From: an uncultured Clostridia bacterium | Lineage (GTDB): Bacteria; Bacillota; Clostridia; Oscillospirales; Ruminococcaceae | Direction: 5' to 3' | Length of the DNA stretch: 64,000 nt | Assembly: GCA_944382875.1 (NCBI GenBank) | Contig: CALWNQ010000002.1 | Location: 124,001 to 188,000 of the forward strand | Part shown: positions 16,974-26,012 of the stretch, in pieces | Layout of the letters: each line of letters begins with the position of its first letter | Numbering within the stretch: position 1 is the first letter of the stretch | Notes under the pieces: generated by a model | Told to the model about the DNA's origin: nothing | What the model saw: only the letters and a program-made list of their open reading frames with translations | Databases searched by the model: none | Program-made: the position numbers and the translations under genes

Positions 16974-18353
16974 TTACGCCGTTTCCAGCGCCGCTTTTAC
17001 CTGCGCAATCTGCCGTTCTACACTTTCCTTAGCCGGACCGCCCAGCACATTGCGGGCCATCGCACACTGTTCCAGCGAAATTGCCGCATACACATCCTCG
17101 TCAAACAGCCCGCACAGCTCCCGATAGGTCGAAAGCGGCAGCGTTTCCAGCGTTTTGCCGGTATCCACACAGATGCCGACCAGTGTGCCGGTAATTTTAT
17201 ACGCGTCCCGGAATGGCATCCCCTTCTTCACCAGGTAATCCGCACAGTCGGTGGCGTTGATAAAGCCTTTTGCCGCCGCCGCGCGCATATTCTCTTTCAA
17301 AATCCGGGCGGTTTTCAGCATCGGGGTGAAGGTGGTCAGGCAGAGCTTGACGGTATCCACCGCATCGAAAATCGCCTCTTTATCCTCCTGCATATCTTTG
17401 TTGTAAGCAAGCGGAAGCGACTTCATCATCGAAAGCAAGGAGACCAGATCGCCGTACACCCGTCCGGTTTTGCCGCGGACCAGTTCGGCTACATCGGGGT
17501 TCTTTTTCTGGGGCATGATGCTCGATCCGGTTGCATAGGCATCGTCCAGCTCGATAAACTTGAACTCCCAGGAGCTCCAGAGGATGATTTCCTCCGAAAA
17601 ACGGGAGAGGTGCATCATGATGGTGGAAATGGCGGAGGCAAGCTCGATGCAGAAATCCCGGTCGGACACACCGTCGAGGCTATTGGCCATCGGCGCGTCA
17701 AAATGAAGCAGGCTGCTGGTCATTTCCCGGTCGATCGGGTAGGTTGTTGTCGCCAGCGCACTGCTTCCGAGCGGATTGACATTCATACGCTTCATGGTGT
17801 CGGAAAGCCGTCCCAGATCCCGCAGCAGCATGTTGGCATAAGCCATCAGGTGATGCGCAAAGGTAATCGGCTGCGCCCGCTGCAAATGGGTGTAGCCGGG
17901 CATGATGGTTTCGGTGTGTTCGGAAGCCATTTCGCAAAGTGTTTGAATCAGCTCCTGCACCTCGGCGGAAATTTCCTTGATCTCATCCCGAAGGTAAAGC
18001 CGGATATCCACCGCAACCTGGTCGTTGCGGCTGCGGGCGGTGTGAAGCCGTTTACCGGTATCTCCCAGCCGCTTGGTCAGCTCCGCTTCGACAAACATAT
18101 GGATGTCTTCCGCCTCCATATCCAGCGAAAGTGCGCCGCTGTCGAGATCGGCCAGAATCCCTTCCAGCCCCGTAATGATTTTTTCCGATTCCGCCGGATC
18201 GATGATGCCGGTTTTCCCTAGCATCGTCGCGTGAGCGATGCTGCCCATAATATCGTGCCGGTACATCCTCCCGTCAAACGATATGGAAGAATTAAAATCG
18301 TTGACCTTGCTGTCTACTTCTTTTTTGAAGCGTCCTGCCCACATTTTTGCCAT
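16974..18353 (-). CDS. argH: argininosuccinate lyase
   Basis: A 459-residue enzyme of the fumarase/aspartase superfamily, splitting argininosuccinate into arginine and fumarate. The signature loop SSIMPQKKNPD (about residues 277-287) is intact, as is the HTARSRNDQV substrate motif. MAKMWAGRFKKEVD is a standard ArgH start. It is 75 bases after argG, the largest gap in the operon. Confidence 0.97.
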   Translation of the reverse strand: MAKMWAGRFKKEVDSKVNDFNSSISFDGRMYRHDIMGSIAHATMLGKTGIIDPAESEKIITGLEGILADLDSGALSLDMEAEDIHMFVEAELTKRLGDTGKRLHTARSRNDQVAVDIRLYLRDEIKEISAEVQELIQTLCEMASEHTETIMPGYTHLQRAQPITFAHHLMAYANMLLRDLGRLSDTMKRMNVNPLGSSALATTTYPIDREMTSSLLHFDAPMANSLDGVSDRDFCIELASAISTIMMHLSRFSEEIILWSSWEFKFIELDDAYATGSSIMPQKKNPDVAELVRGKTGRVYGDLVSLLSMMKSLPLAYNKDMQEDKEAIFDAVDTVKLCLTTFTPMLKTARILKENMRAAAAKGFINATDCADYLVKKGMPFRDAYKITGTLVGICVDTGKTLETLPLSTYRELCGLFDEDVYAAISLEQCAMARNVLGGPAKESVERQIAQVKAALETA

Positions 18354-18428
18354 ATGCCTGGTCCCTTTCCTGAAAAAACAGGCAGGAGCGACCGGTTTGC
18401 CGCTCCCGACTGTACTATTTATGTCGGA

Positions 18429-19652
18429 TTATTTGTTGCCCCGTTTTTCGTCGAGCATCGCCTTGACCTGAATCGGCAGGCCAAAGAGGTTGATAAAGCC
18501 GGCAGCATCTGCCTGATTGTAAACGTGATCTTCGCTGAAGGTTGCGATTTCCTCATCATAAAGGGTATAGGGGGAGGTCACGCCGGCGTTGATGATGTTG
18601 CCTTTGTAGAGTTTCAGCTTGACTTCGCCGGTAACGGTTTCCTGTGTCTTGTCGACAAAAGCGGAGAGCGCTTCCCGCAGAGGGGTATACCACTGGCCGT
18701 TGTAAACCAGGTCGGCAAATTTCAGCGCAATCTGCTGTTTGTAGTGCTGGGTTTCCTTGTCCAGGCAGATGGTTTCGAGCACATCGTGTGCATGGTAAAG
18801 GATGGTGCCGCCGGGAGTCTCGTAAACGCCGCGGGACTTCATGCCAACCAGCCGGTTCTCCACAAGATCGGCCAGGCCGACACCGTTTTCACCGCCAATT
18901 TTATTGAGCTTTTTGATCATGGTTACGCCGTCCATCTTTTCTCCGTTCAGTGCAACCGGAATACCCTTTTCAAAGGAAAGGGTGATGTAGGTAGGTTTGT
19001 CGGGCGCCATTTCGGGGGAAACGCCGAGTTCCAGGAAGCCAGGTTTATTGTACTGCGGCTCGTTGGCAGGATCTTCCAGATCGAGACCCTCATGGGACAG
19101 GTGCCAAAGGTTCATATCCTTGGAATAGTTGGTTTCCCGATTGATTTTAATCGGCACATTGTGCGCTTCAGCGTACTCGATTTCCTCCTCACGGGATTTG
19201 ATATCCCAGATCCGCCAGGGCGCAATAATCGGCATATGAGGGGCAAAATGCTTGATGGCCAACTCAAACCGAACCTGGTCGTTGCCCTTGCCAGTGCAGC
19301 CGTGACAGATGGCATCGGCACCTTCCGCTTTGGCAATCTCTACAATCCGCTTTGCAATGGGAGGACGCGCAAACGAGGTTCCCAACAGGTATTTGTTTTC
19401 ATACACTGCGCCTGCTTTTAAGGTCGGGAAAACATAATCATATACAAATTCTTCCTGAATATCGGCGATGTACAGCTTAGAAGCGCCAGTCTTTTTGGCA
19501 CGCTCCTCCAGACCTTCCAGTTCCGCATCCTGTCCAACATTGCCTGCCACGCAGATCACTTCACAGCCATAGTTCTCCTTCAGCCACGGAATGATAATGG
19601 AAGTATCCAAACCTCCGGAATACGCCAAAACTACTTTTTTATACTTTGCCAT
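18429..19652 (-). CDS. argG: argininosuccinate synthase
   Basis: A 407-residue ATP-dependent ligase joining citrulline and aspartate. The N-terminal PP-loop AYSGGLDTS is at about residues 8-16. The start is [14 protein letters not shown] at 19652: AGGAAAGG abuts an in-frame upstream ATG at 19661 and is spaced nine bases from this one. First gene of the argGHCJBDF operon, preceded by a clear promoter and a ~50-base leader. Length is normal for the family. Confidence 0.97.
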   Translation of the reverse strand: MAKYKKVVLAYSGGLDTSIIIPWLKENYGCEVICVAGNVGQDAELEGLEERAKKTGASKLYIADIQEEFVYDYVFPTLKAGAVYENKYLLGTSFARPPIAKRIVEIAKAEGADAICHGCTGKGNDQVRFELAIKHFAPHMPIIAPWRIWDIKSREEEIEYAEAHNVPIKINRETNYSKDMNLWHLSHEGLDLEDPANEPQYNKPGFLELGVSPEMAPDKPTYITLSFEKGIPVALNGEKMDGVTMIKKLNKIGGENGVGLADLVENRLVGMKSRGVYETPGGTILYHAHDVLETICLDKETQHYKQQIALKFADLVYNGQWYTPLREALSAFVDKTQETVTGEVKLKLYKGNIINAGVTSPYTLYDEEIATFSEDHVYNQADAAGFINLFGLPIQVKAMLDEKRGNK

Positions 19653-19716
19653 GCATAACATCCTTTCCTGTATTACAGACTCATGTTTCTGTATAAATAT
19701 TTTGTTTATGTTTCAT

Positions 19717-19744
19717 ATTATACACCTTTATTCAAAAAAATCAA
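19717..19744 (-). promoter_or_regulatory. sigma-A promoter of the arginine operon
   Basis: On the minus strand TTGATT (19744-19739), 16-bp spacer, perfect TATAAT (19722-19717). AT-rich sequence around 19680-19735 includes TGAATA and TGTATAAATA elements that could hold ARG boxes for ArgR/AhrC, but no clean operator can be asserted by eye. Confidence 0.65.
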
Positions 19745-19961
19745 GGGCTTTTGAAAAAAAGAAGAATCTTTGGTATTTCCTTCAGATTTTCTATACTTTC
19801 CATGTTATTACTGGCTATTTTTTACTGTTGTTATCACGAATCTTGTGAAAAAATCAACTTTGGATAAGATTGATACCCAAATTTTATTCGTATACAGCAA
19901 GCTGAACCAGTTGCATTTATTATGCAGATGATTGCATATTCATACATGATCACAGTTGTTC
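19745..19961. other. intergenic region between arg and mntP promoters
   Basis: About 215 AT-rich bases. Frames here are short, cysteine/phenylalanine-rich and lack ribosome binding sites. No gene is called. Confidence 0.5.
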
Positions 19962-19991
19962 TTGACTAACTCGTAGATTTGCCGTTATAAT
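19962..19991 (+). promoter_or_regulatory. sigma-A promoter of the mntP riboswitch leader
   Basis: TTGACT (19962-19967), 18-bp spacer, perfect TATAAT (19986-19991), about 10 bases before the riboswitch. Confidence 0.75.
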
Positions 19992-20000
19992 TGTTTTTGT

Positions 20001-20080
20001 AAATAAGGGAGTAGCTGGCATCCTTTGGATGCAGTAAAGTCAACATACTGATTTTTTCTGGCTTTACTTGAAATAGCGAG
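20001..20080 (+). ncRNA. yybP-ykoY (Mn2+-sensing) riboswitch
   Basis: The leader shows the yybP-ykoY hallmarks: a GGGAGTAGC segment at 20007-20015, a GCATCC-TTT-GGATGC hairpin at 20018-20032, and a second helix AGTAAAGTC/GGCTTTACT (20033-20041 with 20060-20068) whose inner loop contains the conserved CAACATACTG. A terminator hairpin begins immediately downstream, and the controlled gene is mntP, the classic target. In this family Mn2+ binding turns the gene on, here by preventing termination. Identification is by motif and synteny; a covariance-model search would settle it. Confidence 0.85.
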
Positions 20081-20119
20081 ACTTATCTGCGGCTTTTTGC
20101 TGCGGATAAGTCTTTTTTT
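20079..20119 (+). terminator. riboswitch expression-platform terminator
   Basis: GACTTATCTGC (20080-20090) pairs fully, with one G-U, with GCGGATAAGTC (20102-20112 region), followed by seven T. It lies between aptamer and mntP, so it is the regulated terminator. Confidence 0.85.
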
Positions 20120-20142
20120 GTCCCGGAAAAGGAGAAAATGAC

Positions 20143-20709
20143 ATGACACTCATTGAATTGTTTATCCTCGCGGTCGGCCTATCTATGGATGCGTTTGCGG
20201 TTGCGGTTTGCAAAGGGCTTTCGCTGCGGAACATGAGCTGGAAAAAAGCGGCGATTGTCGGCCTTTACTTTGGAGGATTTCAGGCAGGAATGCCGCTGCT
20301 GGGCTATTTTCTCGGCGTTCAGTTCCGTTCCTACATCACCTCGTTCGACCATTGGATCGCGTTTATCCTGCTGGTGCTGATCGGCGGCAACATGATCCGG
20401 GAATCCTTTGGAGATGAGGAAGAAGGCGGCAGCGATTCGGTAGGGTTCCGGGAAATGTCGGTGCTGGCGATTGCTACAAGCATTGACGCGCTGGCTGTCG
20501 GTGTGACATTCGCGTTTTTGAAAGTGCAGATCGTCCCGGCGGTATCCTTTATCGGCATTACCACTTTCACCCTTTCGATGATCGGTGTAAAGATCGGCAA
20601 TGTCTTTGGCACTCGCTGGAAATCCAAAGCGGAACTGGCCGGCGGCATCATTCTGATCCTGATCGGCACGAAAATCCTGCTGGAGCATCTCGGCGTACTC
20701 CCCTTTTAA
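20143..20709 (+). CDS. mntP: manganese efflux pump MntP
   Basis: A 188-residue membrane protein with six helices in two repeats (DUF204). The conserved Asp motifs are [14 protein letters not shown] in helix 1 and [15 protein letters not shown] in the second half. It exports Mn2+. AAGGAG lies nine bases before the ATG. The upstream Mn2+ riboswitch explains regulation: induction when cytoplasmic manganese is high. It is a single-gene transcript with a terminator just after the stop. Confidence 0.96.
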   Translation: MTLIELFILAVGLSMDAFAVAVCKGLSLRNMSWKKAAIVGLYFGGFQAGMPLLGYFLGVQFRSYITSFDHWIAFILLVLIGGNMIRESFGDEEEGGSDSVGFREMSVLAIATSIDALAVGVTFAFLKVQIVPAVSFIGITTFTLSMIGVKIGNVFGTRWKSKAELAGGIILILIGTKILLEHLGVLPF

Positions 20710-20712
20710 ATC

Positions 20713-20752
20713 AAACCGGCCTGCTGCATCCATACAGCAAGCCGGTTTTTTA
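20713..20752. terminator. bidirectional terminator between mntP and a HAD gene
   Basis: AAACCGGCCTGCTG (20713-20726) pairs with CAGCAAGCCGGTTT (20735-20748) with one mismatch; T runs follow on the plus strand and A runs precede it. The HAD stop codon lies in its edge. Confidence 0.75.
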
Positions 20753-21532
20753 TGTCCGAATATGCAAAAAATGCCGCACCGCGTTGGCAAATCCGATTCC
20801 GCCCTCCCCTTTTGCAAGGAACGCGGGGTGTACCTTCATCCGGGACAGGAAATCTCGGATATTTTCCACACCGCAGCAGAGTGGAAGCTCCCGGAACATC
20901 GGCTCGTCGTTGGAGGAATCCCCGAAAAACAGGACACAGCGCTCCGGATTTTCGATGCCGTATATTTCCCGCAGGAAAAGCCGGGTCATCGAAACCTTGT
21001 CGTAGTTCCCGAACCAGCAGTTGACGTGGATGGAGCTCACTTTGGCAACCGCGCCGAAGCTTTCGGCAATCTCCCGAATCCGTTCCGCATCGGAAAGCGG
21101 AAGCTTTGGTTCATCTTCTCGAAAATCAATCGCAAGGTCGTACAAGCGAAAATGCTGGTCTTTTGCCACCCGGCAGCCTGGCACCCCGGAAAGACAGGCC
21201 TGTTTTACCTCGCTCAGTTTTTCCGCGACACTTTCGGCGGGAATGGAGGGATGCCGGAACATCTCCGGTTTCCCATCCTTCCAGTAGTAAACAAAGGCAC
21301 CATTTTCGCCCACAATCGCATCAATGGGCCACTCCCGGACCGCCATATCACACCATCCCGCAGGCCGTCCGGTTACCGGAATCACCCGGAAACCGGCGTT
21401 GTGAAGCCGCCAGAGCGCCCCGTACGCCTCTGGAAGCAGCTTGCCGCCGTTGGTGATTGTATCGTCGATATCGTGGAGGATGATTTTGACATCCTCCAAT
21501 TCCGAAAGGGTTGTTTCTTCAAATGGTTTCAT
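20750..21532 (-). CDS. HAD superfamily phosphatase
   Basis: A 260-residue haloacid-dehalogenase-type hydrolase. Motif I is HDIDDTITNGG (DxDxT with Asp nucleophile at about residue 20), motif II VTGRP, and motif III/IV GDSSNDEPMF near residue 205. The cap position between motifs II and III indicates the IIB (Cof/sugar-phosphatase) type. Start overlaps the glycerol-1-phosphate dehydrogenase gene by 14 bases, so it belongs to that operon; the substrate may be a sugar or polyol phosphate of the pathway. Last gene of the operon. Confidence 0.85.
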   Translation of the reverse strand: MKPFEETTLSELEDVKIILHDIDDTITNGGKLLPEAYGALWRLHNAGFRVIPVTGRPAGWCDMAVREWPIDAIVGENGAFVYYWKDGKPEMFRHPSIPAESVAEKLSEVKQACLSGVPGCRVAKDQHFRLYDLAIDFREDEPKLPLSDAERIREIAESFGAVAKVSSIHVNCWFGNYDKVSMTRLFLREIYGIENPERCVLFFGDSSNDEPMFRELPLCCGVENIRDFLSRMKVHPAFLAKGEGGIGFANAVRHFLHIRT

Positions 21533-22862
21533 CCCAAGCCTCTTTTCCGCTTATTTCTGCCGCAAAATCCGCGAGCAGTCCCAAATCCCACAAAAGCTGT
21601 AAAATCGTGTAACGGTTCCGCACCTCTTTGGCGCAGAGGACTGCCTCCCGCACCAGCTGCGGCTCAATCCCGGCGTCAGATGGGGTAACCGCCCCACCCA
21701 GCTCACGCAGCATCTCCGCCACCTTTTGGGAAGCGGGCAGGGATTCCCGCAAAACCGCACAGATTTCATCCCAATGTTCCCGAATTACCGCAAGACGGCG
21801 GCGATGGTTTTCCGGTGTGTTTTTGCCGCATTCCGCTTCCAGCACGATGACAGAATCTGCCGCCGGACCGTAGCATTTTTTCATCTGTTCTTCCCAAGCG
21901 GCAGCATCATACGGCTTTTCCGCCGCTTTTACAAAGCCCACCGGCGTTTGCAGCAGCTTTTCCGCCAGCCGGATGGACAAAACTGTCCCAATTCCGACCT
22001 TTGTCCCGTGCAGCAGCGCCTTTCTCCCATCAAACAGGAACCGCATTTCCCAGAAATGCGAGAGGTGATGCTCGCTCCCAGATGCCGGGCGGGAATTTCC
22101 CGCAAAGCCCATCGCAATCCCCGAAAGTACCAGCGCCTCGGTTAAACCAGCAAAGGCTTCCGGTTTCCGCTCCCGCAGCCCATCGATGTTTTCCACTACC
22201 TTGTCCACCGCTTCCCGCATCAGGCTCACGATGGATTCACAGTAGTATTCGCCGGTAATGATGGCGCCGATCTTCCAGTCGCAGAGGGCGCTGTACTTTC
22301 CAAGGATATCGCCCACACCGGCCGCAATCATCTCCATCGGCGCACCCGACAGGATGTCCAGATCGGCCAGAAACGCCTCCGGAATCTGCGCCGGATAGGT
22401 GGTTTTCATCCGGTTGGTTGTCATTGCCGCCACACTGGACGCAAACCCATCCATCGACGGGGCGGTTGCCGCCACCATGTAGGGCAGACGGAGCTGCCAG
22501 CTTACAAATTTGGTGATGTCGTTGATCGTGCCGCTTCCGATTGCGAGAAGGATATCGGCCTCTCGGTCGAGGTGCATCAGCACCCGGCCAATTCCGTCCT
22601 CATCCGCGTGCACTTCTGCCGGAAGAATCACACCGGACTCATACATCCCGGCTTCTTTCATCTGCTCTGCGGCCTTTTTCCCCAAAACTGGCCAGGTGTT
22701 TTCGTCCGCAATCCAAAATACCCGGCTGTGGCCCAGCCGGAGCAGCGTTTGGGCGATATGGTCGGAAGCTCCCGCGCCAATTTCCACGCTTATTAAGTCG
22801 GTCCGGTGCACCCGGCCGCACGGACAGGCAATCTCCTGCCCGATAAACTGCTGTATCGTCAT
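21519..22862 (-). CDS. egsA: sn-glycerol-1-phosphate dehydrogenase (EgsA/AraM family)
   Basis: A 447-residue iron-containing-alcohol-dehydrogenase-fold protein. Family signatures are visible: IGSGTINDITKF for the nucleotide site, ATAPSMDGFAS, the metal Asp in AAGVGDILGKYSALCDWK, and GSEHHLSHFWE for the metal His. These match EgsA/AraM, which interconverts glycerol-1-phosphate and DHAP using NAD(P)H. The start MTIQQFIGQ at 22862 is set by AGAGGAAAA. The gene sits between a GH32-like hydrolase and a HAD phosphatase, beside a glycerol-3-phosphate-dehydrogenase-type trio, unlike the Bacillus araM context. The direction of catalysis cannot be told. Confidence 0.88.
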   Translation of the reverse strand: MTIQQFIGQEIACPCGRVHRTDLISVEIGAGASDHIAQTLLRLGHSRVFWIADENTWPVLGKKAAEQMKEAGMYESGVILPAEVHADEDGIGRVLMHLDREADILLAIGSGTINDITKFVSWQLRLPYMVAATAPSMDGFASSVAAMTTNRMKTTYPAQIPEAFLADLDILSGAPMEMIAAGVGDILGKYSALCDWKIGAIITGEYYCESIVSLMREAVDKVVENIDGLRERKPEAFAGLTEALVLSGIAMGFAGNSRPASGSEHHLSHFWEMRFLFDGRKALLHGTKVGIGTVLSIRLAEKLLQTPVGFVKAAEKPYDAAAWEEQMKKCYGPAADSVIVLEAECGKNTPENHRRRLAVIREHWDEICAVLRESLPASQKVAEMLRELGGAVTPSDAGIEPQLVREAVLCAKEVRNRYTILQLLWDLGLLADFAAEISGKEAWDETI

Positions 22863-22873
22863 ACTTTTTCCTC

Positions 22874-24367
22874 TCATTCTTCCAGGGCGTCAATCTTCAG
22901 CGCCGCAAATTCCGCGGTTCCGCAGTCGCAGAAAAGCCCCGGCCGGACTTTCCCACACCGGTCAAGCGCGCATTGCAGCCAGAGCCGGTTGTCCAGGTAA
23001 ACTTCAATCACTCCGTCGATCCAGATCACATCCAGCAGATATTCCCGCCCCCGTTCCAGCGGCACCGTCCGGGCGGCGTGATAACAGAAATCAAACTCTT
23101 TGAGCAGGATCACTCTTCCCCGGTCCGGTTCCAAAGAAAGGAACCACGGCACGGAACCCTCTTCGGTTTCAATTTGGAACGCAATTCCGGCGCCCACGGC
23201 GTCCGCACAGATCTGCGTTTGCAGCTCCATGTTGCGGGAGCAACAGTCAAAGTATGCCGCCTGGTAATCCATCGGGTTGGTTTTTACCGAAAAGCCGTCC
23301 GGCTGCCGCCAAAACTCCCCGCCGCGGGTGTTCCAGGCAAAGGTGGTCTGCGCCGGCAAAAGCTCCGGCATCTCCCCGTTTCCGGCAAGACATTTGGTAC
23401 GCAGATTGTCGAGCAGCTCCGCCCGCTCTGCAAAAAGCCGGCCATTTTCCGCCCGGATTCGTTTCGGCAGCGAGAGCGTCCAGTATCCCGGCGAACGGTC
23501 CACATAAAGCAGGTAGCGTTCCCCTTTCCACAAAAAGGTACGGCAGGTGAACCCGCTCCGCCGGATTCCGCCGATCAGGAGATTTTCCTCCGGCTCGACA
23601 AACGGGCCGCGCGGATTGTCCGCTGTCGCATAGACGGTCGCGTTGCAGACATACTCGTCCGGTGTGCCGCTCCGCCCGGTATACTGGCTGCCGCAGAGCA
23701 TGGTGAGGTAGTACTGTCCGTCCTCATAAAAGACGTCCGGCACCTCGATTACCCCGTTTTGGCGAGGGACAAAGACGATGGACTGATCCTCCCAGTGAAT
23801 CAGGTCCCGGCTCACAGCCACCGCGATTACACCCACTGGGCTTTCCCGCCCCACATCCGCCGCCGCGGCAAAATATCCGTAATACAAACCTTCTTCCGGC
23901 TGGTAAAGAATCGAAAGATCCCGACAGTTGACACAGCCAAAATCATACTGCGCCCGGTTTTCATATCCCAGCAGAATCCGGCTGTCCGGTTCCAGCACCG
24001 GATTTTGCGGATACCGTTCAAAATGAATCCCGTCGCGGCATTCCGCCAGCCCGATTCGTTGGGAACCATCCGTTTTGTCCCGCATTGTGTAGTAAAGAAA
24101 GGTGGTTTCCCCATTCTGCACCGCGCAGCCGGTAAACTTCTGATGGTAATCGTCCGGCTCTTCGTCTCGAAGCAGCGGCGGCAAAATGCCCGGACAGTGC
24201 TCCCAATGGAGCAGGTCGTGGCTTATAATGTGGCCGATTTTCTGCCGTTCGGTCAGTTCCAGCTCCGATTCCCCCTCCGGAAGCTGCAAATGGAACGCGT
24301 GGAGCGTATCTCCAATGGGGAGGTACCAGCCGTCCCACATACTGGTGTCTTTTCCGTGATATTTCAT
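22874..24367 (-). CDS. GH32-like five-bladed propeller glycoside hydrolase
   Basis: A 497-residue cytoplasmic protein (no signal peptide) resembling GH32 beta-fructosidases. The N-terminal blade has WDGWYLPIGDTLHAFHLQ in place of the canonical WMNDPNG block. The RDP-type motif appears as CRDLSILY (about residue 135) and the acid/base ECPD motif as EVPDVFYEDG (about 200). A C-terminal beta-sandwich-like region occupies residues ~350-497. The altered motifs suggest a divergent subfamily with an unusual substrate. It overlaps the DUF1667 gene by four bases (ATGA) and the dehydrogenase downstream nearly abuts it. Confidence 0.7.
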   Translation of the reverse strand: MKYHGKDTSMWDGWYLPIGDTLHAFHLQLPEGESELELTERQKIGHIISHDLLHWEHCPGILPPLLRDEEPDDYHQKFTGCAVQNGETTFLYYTMRDKTDGSQRIGLAECRDGIHFERYPQNPVLEPDSRILLGYENRAQYDFGCVNCRDLSILYQPEEGLYYGYFAAAADVGRESPVGVIAVAVSRDLIHWEDQSIVFVPRQNGVIEVPDVFYEDGQYYLTMLCGSQYTGRSGTPDEYVCNATVYATADNPRGPFVEPEENLLIGGIRRSGFTCRTFLWKGERYLLYVDRSPGYWTLSLPKRIRAENGRLFAERAELLDNLRTKCLAGNGEMPELLPAQTTFAWNTRGGEFWRQPDGFSVKTNPMDYQAAYFDCCSRNMELQTQICADAVGAGIAFQIETEEGSVPWFLSLEPDRGRVILLKEFDFCYHAARTVPLERGREYLLDVIWIDGVIEVYLDNRLWLQCALDRCGKVRPGLFCDCGTAEFAALKIDALEE

Positions 24368-24741
24368 GCGTCAGGCTCCTTTTTCTCCACCGACGAAGTA
24401 GCCAACAGCGCGATTCCGGTTCCGCACAGATCGGGGCAGATTACATCCCCGATGGCAACCGGAGCCGGAACTGTGAGTTCCCGCAGCGCGGCCATTGCCT
24501 CAAACAGGAGCTCTTTCGGGATCGGCGCCGCTGTTTTCACCGGCACCACCGGCAGGACGCCGTCCGCCACCCGAATGGTGGAAGTCAGCACCCGGGTGGG
24601 GTGGGTGCACTCTTCCTGTGCATATTTTTCCCCGCGGGGACAGGTGTTGCCCGAAACCGAAAGCACCTTGCCCTCTTCCAGCTCCACGGTCAGCGCACAG
24701 CCCATCGGGCAGACAATACAGGTGAGATTCCGTTTTTCCAT
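24364..24741 (-). CDS. DUF1667 protein
   Basis: A 125-residue protein with N-terminal CIVCPMGC and then CPRGEKYAQEEC, a Cys pattern that probably binds a metal or cluster, as in DUF1667. This family is regularly encoded with a GlpA-like FAD dehydrogenase and a second FAD oxidoreductase, exactly the order found here, and is thought to be part of an anaerobic glycerol-3-phosphate dehydrogenase-type complex. Start codon is two bases after the preceding gene's stop. Confidence 0.85.
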   Translation of the reverse strand: MEKRNLTCIVCPMGCALTVELEEGKVLSVSGNTCPRGEKYAQEECTHPTRVLTSTIRVADGVLPVVPVKTAAPIPKELLFEAMAALRELTVPAPVAIGDVICPDLCGTGIALLATSSVEKKEPDA

Positions 24742-24743
24742 CC

Positions 24744-26012
24744 TTATTCCGCCCCTTTCTGTTCCAGCCGCACGGTAACCAGCCCGTCAATCTGCGACAC
24801 CTGTTCCGCTTTGAGCGGCAGCGTTTCCATTTCACCAGGTGCAACTTTCTTCTTTATCCGGGAAACCAGCGTTTTTCCGCCGCACTCCACCACAATCCGG
24901 ACATCGCGGTAAACGTCGCCCACCCGGAAATACAGCGCAAACGGCGCCGCGCCTTTCCGAATCCTCTGCGGCACCACATACCGAACCCCGTCTTTTCCGG
25001 AAACCGGGAACATTTCCGCGTCCATCCGGCAGCCATCCAGATAAGCCGCCGCCTGTTTCCCCGCGATCTCCGCTTCCTCCGAAACATAATCCACCAGGTC
25101 GTGGACATGAAGGACATTCCCGCAGGCAAAAACGCCCGGGATCGAGGTCTGCCGGTTTTCATCCACCACAGCGCCGCCGGTAACCGGGTCCATTTCTACG
25201 CCGGCCTGACGGGAAAGCTCGTTTTCCGGGATCAGCCCCACCGACAACAGCAGCGTATCGCAGGGGATTTTTTCCTCGGTGCCGGGAATCGGCCTGCGGT
25301 CCGGGCCGACCGCGGCAATCGTCACCGCCTCCACCCGCTCTTTTCCGTGAATCTGTACGACGGTGTGGCTGAGCTTCAGCGGGATGCCGAAATCTGCCAA
25401 ACACTGCACAATATTCCGGGTAAGCCCGCCGGAATACGGCATGAGCTCACAGACCGCCTCCACTTTGGCGCCCTCCAGCGTCATCCGGCGCGCCATAATC
25501 AGCCCGATATCCCCCGAGCCCAGGATGACCACCCGTTTGCCGGGCATCTGCCCTTTGATGTTGACAAATTTCTGCGCGGCGCCGGCGGTGTAGATGCCAG
25601 CAGGCCGCGTACCGGCGATGTTCAGCGCACCTCTTGGCCGTTCCCGGCAGCCCATCGCCAGAATCACTGCCCGTGCGTTCAGCTTTAAATATCCTTCCTG
25701 CGGACTGACAGCGGTGACAATCTTTGTCCCGTCGCTTTCCGTTTCCAGATCCAGCACCATGGTATTGAGCAGGCAGGGAATCCCGTATTCCGCCACCTTT
25801 TCCGCAAAGCGCGCGGCATATTCCGGGCCGGTCAGCTCCTCCTTGAACCGGTGCAGCCCGAACCCGTTGTGGATGCACTGTTCCAGAATCCCGCCGAGCT
25901 GCGGTTCGCGGTCCAGAATGAGAAGGTTGCGCACGCCCTTTTCATAAGCGGCAACCGCGGCAGCCATTCCAGCCGGACCGCCGCCGATAATTACCAGATC
26001 GAGTTTTTTCAT
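24744..26012 (-). CDS. FAD/NAD(P)-dependent oxidoreductase (pyridine nucleotide-disulphide family)
   Basis: A 422-residue flavoprotein. The FAD loop IGGGPAGMAAAVAAYEKG is at residues 8-25, the NAD loop VILGSGDIGLIMARRM near 165-180, and the C-terminal FAD segment GVFACGNVLHVHDLVD near 305. It is the middle subunit of the GlpA-like/FAD/DUF1667 trio and likely passes electrons from the substrate dehydrogenase to an acceptor. The start overlaps the upstream gene by four bases (ATGA). Confidence 0.88.
   Translation of the reverse strand: MKKLDLVIIGGGPAGMAAAVAAYEKGVRNLLILDREPQLGGILEQCIHNGFGLHRFKEELTGPEYAARFAEKVAEYGIPCLLNTMVLDLETESDGTKIVTAVSPQEGYLKLNARAVILAMGCRERPRGALNIAGTRPAGIYTAGAAQKFVNIKGQMPGKRVVILGSGDIGLIMARRMTLEGAKVEAVCELMPYSGGLTRNIVQCLADFGIPLKLSHTVVQIHGKERVEAVTIAAVGPDRRPIPGTEEKIPCDTLLLSVGLIPENELSRQAGVEMDPVTGGAVVDENRQTSIPGVFACGNVLHVHDLVDYVSEEAEIAGKQAAAYLDGCRMDAEMFPVSGKDGVRYVVPQRIRKGAAPFALYFRVGDVYRDVRIVVECGGKTLVSRIKKKVAPGEMETLPLKAEQVSQIDGLVTVRLEQKGAE

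Noticed and set aside
16710-19421. Long plus-strand frames (503 and 396 codons) opposite argC, argH and argG
   Set aside because: Shadow frames of highly conserved arginine genes; no family motifs and no start signals.
19745-19961. Small frame of 85 codons at 19591-19848
   Set aside because: It starts inside argG on the opposite strand, crosses its promoter and encodes a Phe/Leu/Cys-rich string without a ribosome binding site.
22973-24778. 601-codon open frame on the plus strand opposite the GH32-like and DUF1667 genes
   Set aside because: It is antisense to well-supported genes, has no ribosome binding site, and its translation is Arg/Pro/His-rich without motifs; such shadows are common in GC-rich genes.
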